From Lentisphaeria bacterium (GTDB taxonomy: Bacteria; Verrucomicrobiota; Lentisphaeria; Victivallales; UBA1829): a DNA stretch of 5,476 bases. Shown here one piece after another: positions 1 through 5,197 of this stretch. Location: NCBI GenBank assembly GCA_017623265.1, contig JAGAPM010000331.1, positions 1 through 5,476 of the forward strand. The letters are read 5' to 3'. The position numbers were made by a program, and so were the translations under genes. The notes under the pieces were generated by a model, which worked only from the letters and a program-made list of their open reading frames with translations, did no database searches and was not told the origin of the DNA. Every line of letters starts with the position of its first letter. The first letter of the stretch is position 1.

Positions 1-121
1 CCATAGGTTATGGATTTACCCACGATTTTGCGCTCTGTAGGAGCGCGGGAGCCGTTTGACGGTCGCAAGCCTCCCGCACTTCATGTGCCGCAGGCACTTC
101 CGCATTCCGCATTCCGCATTT
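1..121. repeat. Palindrome-dense intergenic block with heptamer tandem repeat
   Basis: Several inverted repeats lie side by side. CCATA (1-5) pairs with TATGG (9-13). GCGCTC (30-35) pairs with GAGCGC (41-46) around a 5-nt loop. GCGGGAG (45-51) pairs with CTCCCGC (71-77), and the inner CCGT (52-55) pairs with ACGG (59-62). GTGCC (85-89) pairs with GGCAC (93-97). The direct repeat GCACTTC (76-82 and 94-100) flanks the last hairpin. Then come three 7-bp units, CGCATTC, CGCATTC and CGCATTT (101-121). None of the hairpins is followed by a T-run on either strand, so they do not look like simple intrinsic terminators. An interspersed extragenic palindromic repeat or a structured RNA 3' of the leftward operon are both possible; the identity is not known. 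Confidence 0.5.
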
Positions 122-231
122 CGCCTTCAGCGTGCTTGTTTTACACTCAAAAAATAAGAAACGGAGCTGCGCATACTCTCTTTGACAGTTTTGCAACAGC
201 CGCCGCAAATCTTAAGATGCCGTGTAAAGCG
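122..231. other. Short non-coding spacer downstream of the leftward esterase operon
   Basis: I see no convincing gene here. Just beyond the stop codon of the leftward esterase gene there is a perfect 10-bp palindrome, ATCTTAAGAT (209-218), and further on an A6 run (149-154), which reads as a T-run on the leftward transcript. The palindrome and the T-run are more than 50 nt apart, so they do not form a standard intrinsic terminator. The leftward operon therefore has no recognisable terminator in this window. Confidence 0.4.
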
Positions 232-927
232 TCAGGATTCGATCGTGCGCCACGCGTTGTAGTAGCGTCTGGCGAACTCAATAAGGCTTTTGCGGTCGAA
301 ATGGGTGATATCATCGTTCAGTGTCAAGCCGTCGGCGGGAGCGAATGCGGAGCCTGCCTTTTCGAGCGCGGCATCCACCAGTGCAGTCCCGGCAACCCGG
401 CAGCAGGATGGTTCAAAAGCGAGCTGACCGGTGATGATCGGCAGATCGCTGCCGAAATGTGTCCGGAACCGTGCAAAGAGTTCTGTCACAAGATCTTCAT
501 ACTGTTCCGCCCGTTCAAACACATCGGCTTCGCCCTGATGCCAGAGGATCCCTTTCAATGTGCCGGTTTCCAGCGCCTTGCTGGTCCGGATAAGAGCATC
601 ATCGTAGGGATGGCTGTCTGTATCGGGGAAATAGGTTCCTTCCTGCCAGTGGAGAATGGAAGAGCCGCCGCACGCAGCAGGGATCAGCCCCACGGTTACG
701 CCCGGATGATCCGCAAGATAATGTCTGGCGAATTCCAGCCCCAGCCCGAAAGCGGCGATCCCCGGTTTATCGTAATGGACCGGATGAGCGGCGGGGACCC
801 ATTGCAAATCTTTTGTCAGCATCAGGATGTGATCTGCCGGCAGTTCATCGCCCGGTTCCATGATGCCGCGTCCTGCCATATTGGATTGTCCGGCAAGGAG
901 AAAAAGATGAAAGTTGTTTTTATCCAT
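232..927 (-). CDS. SASA-domain carbohydrate esterase (sialate O-acetylesterase / CE6-like SGNH hydrolase)
   Basis: This 231-aa protein is a probable acetylesterase of the SASA (DUF303, carbohydrate esterase family 6) branch of the SGNH fold, which removes O-acetyl groups from sugars such as acetylxylan or sialate. The N-terminal block AGQSNMAGRG (12-21) carries the expected nucleophile Ser15. The WHQGEAD block is at 129-135, a hallmark of the family. The C-terminal block NDDITHFDRKSL (204-215) supplies the expected catalytic His209. The domain fills nearly the whole protein, which is normal for a compact single-domain member. The start at 927 is chosen because the domain begins a few residues later; an in-frame start at 987 would add 20 unrelated residues and overlap the upstream gene. 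The ribosome binding site is weak (GAAAG at 938-942, inside the end of the upstream gene), and the start lies 5 nt after that gene's stop, so translational coupling is likely. There is no signal peptide, so a cytoplasmic location is inferred, unlike its partner. The true substrate cannot be read from the sequence. Confidence 0.9.
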   Translation of the reverse strand: MDKNNFHLFLLAGQSNMAGRGIMEPGDELPADHILMLTKDLQWVPAAHPVHYDKPGIAAFGLGLEFARHYLADHPGVTVGLIPAACGGSSILHWQEGTYFPDTDSHPYDDALIRTSKALETGTLKGILWHQGEADVFERAEQYEDLVTELFARFRTHFGSDLPIITGQLAFEPSCCRVAGTALVDAALEKAGSAFAPADGLTLNDDITHFDRKSLIEFARRYYNAWRTIES

Positions 928-932
928 GGATT

Positions 933-1790
933 TCAATCTTTCTTTTCCAGTTCGCTGATATCTTTGCGGATCTGCTCGTTGATCCATTCATTGACGGTCT
1001 TTCCGGCGGGCAGATTTTTCCGCAGCAGTTCCATTTCATTGACGCTGAGCCCCAGATTTGCCTTGACAGTCCAGCCGTCGGGAACAGCCATCCACTTTCC
1101 GATGCAGTTGTGGAGGAGAGTTTTATCCATGCCCAGCTGCTGGAGGATGGTATATGCCAGCAGAATATCGCCGTACGGACTCATGTGGGTGCCGTCGATG
1201 GTCAGCCAGAGGGATTTTTTATCCGCCTTTGTTTCGATCACGGCATTGACCCGCTTGTTGAGATCAATCAGAGGCAGATTTTTTTCTGCGGCAATGGCGC
1301 GGAGAAATTCATTGTACGGGATCAGATTTGTGTTTGAAATGTGGCTGGGATCTTCCAGTACGGGCGTGGCGGTCAGCACAATGACCTTGATGCCTGCCTG
1401 CTGACATGTTTCGATGATCGTGGTGATGTTTTTCCTGTACTGATCCAGAGGCACGCCGGGGTTGTCAATGCCGTTGGGAGCGTCATTGACACCGCAGGAA
1501 AGGAACATCCAGTCCGGTTTCTTCCTGATCACATCTTTGTCCAGGCGTTTGATCATGTGGACACAGGTATTTCCGGAGATGCCGGCGGGGATCATTTCCG
1601 CATTGATCCCGGAGGCTTTGATCCCTTCCATGACCAGATTTACGTAGCCCAGTTTGTTTTTGACGCCGTTCTGGGTGATGGAGTCTCCGAGGAATGCGAT
1701 TTTGTCGCCGGGCTTGAAGGGCAGATCAGCGGCGGTCACAGTGCAGGAGAGTGTCAGAACGGAGAGCATGGCGGTAATGGTTTTCATCAT
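933..1790 (-). CDS. Secreted GDSL/SGNH-family esterase (lipase/acylhydrolase)
   Basis: This 285-aa protein is a GDSL-type SGNH hydrolase, likely a secreted esterase acting on acylated carbohydrates. Residues 1-20 form a signal peptide: two Met, one Lys, a hydrophobic core, then a VTA-type cleavage site near Ala20. The four SGNH blocks are visible: FLGDSIT (33-39) with nucleophile Ser37; GISGNT (70-75) with the block II Gly73 and Asn74 nearby; CGVND (99-103) with the block III Asn102; and DGTHMS (199-204) with Asp199 and His202 completing the triad. After about residue 225 a Lys/Glu-rich helical tail follows, of no recognised domain. The start at 1790 is set by an AAAGGA site 8 nt upstream; a longer reading from 1895 adds 35 polar residues ahead of the signal peptide and is unlikely. 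It is the first gene of a leftward pair with the SASA esterase, 5 nt apart. The family is diverse, so the exact bond cleaved is uncertain; rhamnogalacturonan or xylan acetylesterase activity is a reasonable guess. Confidence 0.9.
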   Translation of the reverse strand: MMKTITAMLSVLTLSCTVTAADLPFKPGDKIAFLGDSITQNGVKNKLGYVNLVMEGIKASGINAEMIPAGISGNTCVHMIKRLDKDVIRKKPDWMFLSCGVNDAPNGIDNPGVPLDQYRKNITTIIETCQQAGIKVIVLTATPVLEDPSHISNTNLIPYNEFLRAIAAEKNLPLIDLNKRVNAVIETKADKKSLWLTIDGTHMSPYGDILLAYTILQQLGMDKTLLHNCIGKWMAVPDGWTVKANLGLSVNEMELLRKNLPAGKTVNEWINEQIRKDISELEKKD

Positions 1791-1798
1791 ATTGTTTT

Positions 1799-1804
1799 TC
1801 CTTT
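1799..1804 (-). promoter_or_regulatory. Ribosome binding site deciding the GDSL esterase start
   Basis: The leftward strand reads AAAGGA here, 8 nt before the ATG at 1790. This favours that start over the upstream in-frame ATG at 1895 and over the second Met codon at 1787, and places the signal peptide at the very N-terminus. Confidence 0.75.
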
Positions 1805-1895
1805 GTCTTTCAGGTTTATTTTTTCTAATATGTCCCGTTTCGGCTGACTTTTCCAGTCCTTTTGCGTAAAAATCTGTGATTTTCCCGGATTTCAT

Positions 1896-1924
1896 TTGTC
1901 AAAACGCATTTTCTGTATTATATT
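1896..1924 (+). promoter_or_regulatory. Predicted sigma70-type promoter of the hom operon
   Basis: The -35 hexamer TTGTCA (1896-1901) matches the consensus at five of six positions. It is followed by an exact 17-bp spacer and a -10 hexamer TATATT (1919-1924), also five of six. Transcription would start near 1931, giving a leader of about 40 nt before the GTG start at 1971. TATTAT at 1921-1926 is an alternative -10 with a 19-bp spacer. The leader is too short for a lysine riboswitch or a threonine attenuator. Confidence 0.65.
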
Positions 1925-1956
1925 ATGTGCGAATATCGAAAATTTTTTTGAATTTT

Positions 1957-1962
1957 AAGGAG
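1957..1962 (+). promoter_or_regulatory. Ribosome binding site supporting the GTG start of hom
   Basis: AAGGAG lies 8 nt upstream of the GTG at 1971, an optimal spacing. The first residues after this GTG lead directly into the first strand of the nucleotide-binding fold, so GTG rather than a later ATG is the real start. Confidence 0.85.
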
Positions 1963-1970
1963 AACAGACT

Positions 1971-3266
1971 GTGAAAGAATTAAAAGTCGGTATCATTGGA
2001 TTCGGTACGGTCGGCGCCGGTGTGGCGTCCTGCCTGCTCAAGAATGAAGAAGTCATCGCCGGTCGTACGGGCGTGAAAGTGAAACTGCATAAGATTGCGG
2101 ACCTGGATATCACAACAGACCGTGGAGTTTCCGTTCCGGAAGGGATCCTCACCACCAGCGTTCCGGAACTGATGGAAAGCTGCGATATTGTGGTGGAACT
2201 GATCGGCGGCACCACCATCGCCAAAAAATTCATTCTGGAAGCCCTGAATATGGGCAAGAGCGTTGTGACTGCCAACAAGGCACTGCTCGCCCAGTTCGGA
2301 CCGGAACTTTTTGAGGCTGCGGAAAAGAATGGCGCAGACCTCTGGTATGAAGCCAGTGTTGCCGGTGGTATTCCCATCATCAAGAGCCTGCGGGAATCTT
2401 TCGTTGGCAACCGGATCGAAAGCATGTACGGGATCCTGAACGGTACCTGCAACTATATCTTCACCCGCATGGAACGGGAAAAACTCGGCTTCGCCGATGT
2501 GCTGGCAGATGCGCAGCGTCTCGGTTATGCAGAAGCCAACCCCTCCCTGGATATTGACGGCTTTGATACCGCACACAAGGCGGCGATCCTTGCCTCCCTC
2601 GCATACGGCAAATGGTTCGGCATGGATCCGGTCTACGTGGAAGGGATCCGTAATGTCTCTCTGACGGAAATCGAATATGCCGATGAACTGGGCTACCGGA
2701 TCAAGCTGCTGGCAGTCATCAAACAGAACGCCGCCGGAAAAGTGGAGATCCGTGTTCAGCCAGCTCTCGTTCCCAAAAACTCCCCCATCGGCGGTATCTC
2801 CGAAGTCTTCAACGGCGTTATGGTCAATGGCGACTATGTGGGTAAGACCCTGTTCTACGGCAGAGGTGCCGGCAGAGAAGCCACTGCCAGTGCGGTGGTG
2901 GCGGACATTGTGGATGTGGCGGTCAATCTGGCGAACGGTGTTCCCCGCAGAGTTTCCTCCTTCCGTCAGGCGGATCTCAGCACCGGCACGGTGTCGATGG
3001 ATGAGATCGAATCCCGCTACTATCTGCGGATCCAGGTGGAAGATAAACCGGGCGTCCTCGGCAGAATCGCCACTCTCCTCAGCGCCCACGGGATCAGCGT
3101 GGATTCTCTCCTGCAGCGTCCCCTTGCGGAAGGTGCGGAAAATGTCAATATCATCATCCTCACCCACAAAGCCATCGAAAAGAACACCCGCGCTGCAGTG
3201 CAGGAGATCGAATCTCTGGCGGAAGTTTCCGGAAATGTCACCCTTTTGAGAATCGAGGATATCTGA
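1971..3266 (+). CDS. hom: Homoserine dehydrogenase with C-terminal ACT domain
   Basis: The 431-aa enzyme reduces L-aspartate 4-semialdehyde to L-homoserine with NAD(P)H in the cytoplasm, the branch step toward threonine, methionine and isoleucine. The N-terminal Rossmann domain shows VGIIGFGTVGAG (6-17), the dinucleotide-binding loop, and TANKALLA (100-107) with Lys103. The catalytic domain follows with YEASVAGGIPII (126-137), GILNGTCNYI (154-163) and the substrate motif DIDGFDTAHK (194-203). Asp199 and Lys203 match the acid/base pair known in the family. GRGAGREATASAVVAD (297-312) is the usual hinge motif, with Ala304 where proline is common. The ACT domain begins near residue 350 (VEDKPGVLGRIATLL, 356-370), so threonine feedback is likely by family knowledge. 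Length is typical of monofunctional Hom of the Gram-positive/PVC type. The start is GTG with a strong ribosome binding site. It is first in the operon, with the aspartokinase gene only 3 nt downstream, a split version of the fused ThrA arrangement with reversed order. Confidence 0.97.
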   Translation: MKELKVGIIGFGTVGAGVASCLLKNEEVIAGRTGVKVKLHKIADLDITTDRGVSVPEGILTTSVPELMESCDIVVELIGGTTIAKKFILEALNMGKSVVTANKALLAQFGPELFEAAEKNGADLWYEASVAGGIPIIKSLRESFVGNRIESMYGILNGTCNYIFTRMEREKLGFADVLADAQRLGYAEANPSLDIDGFDTAHKAAILASLAYGKWFGMDPVYVEGIRNVSLTEIEYADELGYRIKLLAVIKQNAAGKVEIRVQPALVPKNSPIGGISEVFNGVMVNGDYVGKTLFYGRGAGREATASAVVADIVDVAVNLANGVPRRVSSFRQADLSTGTVSMDEIESRYYLRIQVEDKPGVLGRIATLLSAHGISVDSLLQRPLAEGAENVNIIILTHKAIEKNTRAAVQEIESLAEVSGNVTLLRIEDI

Positions 3267-3269
3267 TCC

Positions 3270-4682
3270 ATGGCACATACGGTAGAAAAAATCGGCGGCA
3301 CTTCCATGAGCCGCTTCGGCGAAGTGATGGACAATGTCATTGTCGCCGGCAGAAGCGGTTCTGCGCTTTACAACCGCATTTTTGTTGTTTCCGCCTATTC
3401 CGGCATCACCAACATCCTGCTGGAAGATAAAAAGACGGGCGAGCCCGGTATCTACGGTCATTTTGCCGCCGATAACGAAGCGGGCTGGCGTGCTGCGCTG
3501 GCAAAGACCCGTGTGATGATGAAAGATTACAACCGCTCTTTCGAGTCCATCGGCTTGAATGTGGCGGAGGCGGATGAGTTCATCACCAAGCGTCTGGACG
3601 GCATTGAAGCCTCTCTGGAAAACCTGATGAATCTGCGGAAGTTCGGTCATTTTCATCCCGGCGATTATCTGCCGGCGACCCGCGAATTTCTTGCGGCGGT
3701 GGGCGAAGTCCACAGTGCATACAACTCCGTGCAGATCCTGAAAGCCCATGGTGTCAACGCCCGGCTGGTGGATCTTTCCGGCTGGGAATCCACCAAAAGC
3801 GTCACGCTGGATGAAGCGATCCTGGATGGCTTCAATGGCGTGGATGTGACCCGCGAACTGCCCATCGTGACCGGTTATGTGAAGTTCGATTCCGGCATTA
3901 TGAAACGCTTTGACCGCGGTTACAGCGAGATCACCTTCGCCAAGATCGCCGTCCTGACCGGCGCTTCGGAAGGGATCATCCACAAGGAATTCCACCTTTC
4001 CACCGGCGACCCGAAGCTGATGGGCGTGGATAATGTGGAGATCATCGGCAATACGAACTTTGACATTGCGGACCAGCTTTCGGATATGGGCATGGAAGCG
4101 ATCCACTCCAAAGCTGCAAAGGAAATGGAACACAAAAATATTCCGATCCGTGTCAAGAACGCATTCGATCCCATGAACCCCGGTACCCTGATCAGCCGCG
4201 ACTATGTCTCCCCCACGCCCCGTGTGGAAATGATCTGCGGCAGAAACGATATGATCGGGATCGAAGTCTACGATGCGGAAATGGTGGGTGAAGCCGGTTA
4301 CGACTACCGCCTGACCCGTCATCTTTCCGACTTCGGGATCAACTACATTGCCAAAACTACTAACGCTAACACGATCACCCATTTCGTTCCGAAAAAATCC
4401 AAAAAACTGGCACAGTGTATCGAAGCGATGAAAAAAGATTTTGTCACGGCGGAAATCAAGACTGTGGAACTGGGGATCGTTTCTGTGATCGGCACCAATA
4501 TGCGGATTCCGGGCTTCCTTGCCCGTGCGGCAAAGGCGCTTTACGAAGCAGAGATCAACGTGCTGGGGCTGGACCAGACCCTGCGTCAGGTCAATATTCA
4601 GTTCATGGTCGCCAGCGATTGCTTTGAAAAGGCATTGAAGGCGCTGCATCACGAATTTGTGGAAAAGAATCACAACAAATAA
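3270..4682 (+). CDS. ask: Aspartate kinase (monofunctional, ectoine-type/divergent subtype)
   Basis: The 470-aa enzyme phosphorylates L-aspartate with ATP to give 4-phospho-aspartate, the first step to lysine, threonine and methionine. The amino-acid kinase domain spans about 1-300: KIGGTSMSRF (7-16) replaces the commoner KFGGTS; VVSAYSGITN (39-48) and AAVGEVHSAY (142-151) are aspartokinase signatures; FDRGYSEITFAK (214-225) stands where most relatives have GRGGSD; STGDPKLMGVDNV (244-256) matches the nucleotide-binding loop. Two ACT domains follow, about 325-390 and 400-465, the second containing IGTNMRIPGFLARAAKAL (407-424). This flavour resembles the aspartokinases found with ectoine genes (Ask_Ect), from memory and unverified. 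GAGGA at 3255-3259, inside the end of hom, lies 10 nt before the ATG, and the 3-nt gap makes translational coupling likely. The activity call is firm; the subtype and which amino acid inhibits it are not readable here. Confidence 0.95.
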   Translation: MAHTVEKIGGTSMSRFGEVMDNVIVAGRSGSALYNRIFVVSAYSGITNILLEDKKTGEPGIYGHFAADNEAGWRAALAKTRVMMKDYNRSFESIGLNVAEADEFITKRLDGIEASLENLMNLRKFGHFHPGDYLPATREFLAAVGEVHSAYNSVQILKAHGVNARLVDLSGWESTKSVTLDEAILDGFNGVDVTRELPIVTGYVKFDSGIMKRFDRGYSEITFAKIAVLTGASEGIIHKEFHLSTGDPKLMGVDNVEIIGNTNFDIADQLSDMGMEAIHSKAAKEMEHKNIPIRVKNAFDPMNPGTLISRDYVSPTPRVEMICGRNDMIGIEVYDAEMVGEAGYDYRLTRHLSDFGINYIAKTTNANTITHFVPKKSKKLAQCIEAMKKDFVTAEIKTVELGIVSVIGTNMRIPGFLARAAKALYEAEINVLGLDQTLRQVNIQFMVASDCFEKALKALHHEFVEKNHNK

Positions 4683-4721
4683 AAAAACAGAACAGGAATT
4701 GCTGAAAGGAGTTGCACGATC
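4683..4721 (+). other. Short intergenic gap with ribosome binding site for the deaminase gene
   Basis: This 39-nt gap begins with an A-run and contains AAAGGAG (4705-4711), 10 nt before the ATG at 4722. No hairpin or T-run is present, so transcription from the aspartokinase gene likely reads through into the deaminase gene. Confidence 0.7.
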
Positions 4722-5192
4722 ATGTCGGAGAACGCTGTTGTGCCGGAGAGACCGGACTGGGACGAATATTTTATGGAGATCGCCAAGGTCGTTGCCCTGC
4801 GGAGCAACTGCAGCCGCCGTCATGTGGCGGCAGTGATCGTGAAGGATAAACGGATCATCTCCACCGGCTACAACGGAACGCCCCGCGGGATCAAAAACTG
4901 CAACGAAGGGGGGTGTCCCCGCTGCAGCGGACACGCTCCCTCCGGCACTGGACTGGAAGAATGTATCTGCTCCCATGGCGAGGAAAATGCCATTGTTCAG
5001 GCGGCGTACCACGGGATCTGCGTGAAGGATGCCACCCTTTACACCACCTTCAGCCCCTGCCTGCTCTGTGCAAAAATGATTATCAACGCCGGGATCCGGG
5101 AAGTGGTCTATAACGAAAGTTATTCCATCGACGGCACTTCCCGCCGCATTCTGGCGGAAGCCGGCGTGATCCTGCGTCCGGTCAAGGGCTGA
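4722..5192 (+). CDS. dCMP deaminase / cytidine-deoxycytidylate deaminase family (ComEB-like)
   Basis: The 156-aa protein is a zinc-dependent deaminase that most likely converts dCMP to dUMP, feeding thymidylate synthesis in the cytoplasm. The core signatures are present: DWDEYFMEIAKVVALRSNC (12-30) at the front, the substrate loop TGYNGTPRG (48-56), the catalytic HGEEN (85-89) with zinc ligand His85 and proton-shuttling Glu87, and SPCLLC (111-116) with zinc ligands Cys113 and Cys116. Between the substrate loop and catalytic histidine is a cysteine-rich stretch, Cys60, Cys65, Cys68, His71, Cys81 and Cys83, which could bind a second, structural metal as in some dCMP deaminases. Length is usual for the family. 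The start is backed by AAAGGAG at 4705-4711. It follows aspartokinase by 39 nt with no terminator, and the next gene begins within a few bases of its stop, so it sits inside an operon whose other members are not nucleotide genes. dCMP is favoured over other substrates by the substrate loop and overall likeness; other deaminase substrates are not excluded. Confidence 0.92.
   Translation: MSENAVVPERPDWDEYFMEIAKVVALRSNCSRRHVAAVIVKDKRIISTGYNGTPRGIKNCNEGGCPRCSGHAPSGTGLEECICSHGEENAIVQAAYHGICVKDATLYTTFSPCLLCAKMIINAGIREVVYNESYSIDGTSRRILAEAGVILRPVKG
5184..5188 (+). promoter_or_regulatory. Likely ribosome binding site of the partial lipoprotein gene
   Basis: AAGGG, inside the last codons of the deaminase gene, lies 9 nt before the ATG at 5198 but only 3 nt before the in-frame ATG at 5192 that overlaps the deaminase stop by one base. 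Spacing favours 5198 as the start. Confidence 0.55.
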
Positions 5193-5197
5193 TGCCG

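Larger units (their letters stand above)
1791..1970. promoter_or_regulatory. Divergent intergenic control region between esterase and hom operons
   Basis: This AT-rich 180-bp spacer separates two operons read in opposite directions. It contains a good rightward promoter (annotated separately). The leftward strand carries a perfect TTGACA (1902 down to 1897) that overlaps the rightward -35, but I find no good -10 hexamer 15-19 nt beyond it, so the leftward promoter is not assigned. A leftward TATAAT (1922 down to 1917) also exists without a convincing -35. I see no riboswitch, T-box or leader peptide. Confidence 0.55.

Noticed and set aside
8..208. A 66-codon leftward open frame downstream of the SASA esterase
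   Set aside because: It starts with TTG without a ribosome binding site and runs through the hairpins and the heptamer repeat; nothing supports translation.
149..218. Intrinsic terminator for the leftward operon
   Set aside because: The palindrome at 209-218 has no loop, and the T-run (A6 on the given strand at 149-154) is too distant and is preceded only by a stem of about 3 bp.
928..987. A longer N-terminus for the SASA esterase starting at 987
   Set aside because: The extra 20 residues are polar, overlap the end of the upstream gene and are unlike the family, whose domain begins right after the Met at 927.
10..1404. A 464-codon rightward open frame across the esterase genes
   Set aside because: It is antisense to the two SGNH esterases, whose catalytic blocks are clear, and its own translation has no recognisable motif and is unusually rich in Ser, Arg, Phe and Met.
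1733..1790. Lipoprotein signal in the GDSL esterase (cysteine at residue 16)
   Set aside because: The residues before Cys16 (Thr-Leu-Ser) do not form a lipobox, while a normal signal peptidase I site lies just after at Ala20.
1791..1895. A longer N-terminus for the GDSL esterase starting at 1895
   Set aside because: It would put 35 charged residues ahead of a normal signal peptide, and the AAAGGA ribosome binding site sits just before the ATG at 1790.
1925..1970. Lysine riboswitch, T-box or threonine leader peptide before hom
   Set aside because: The predicted leader is only about 40 nt and contains no conserved riboswitch core, no T-box sequence, and no small reading frame rich in Thr/Ile codons.
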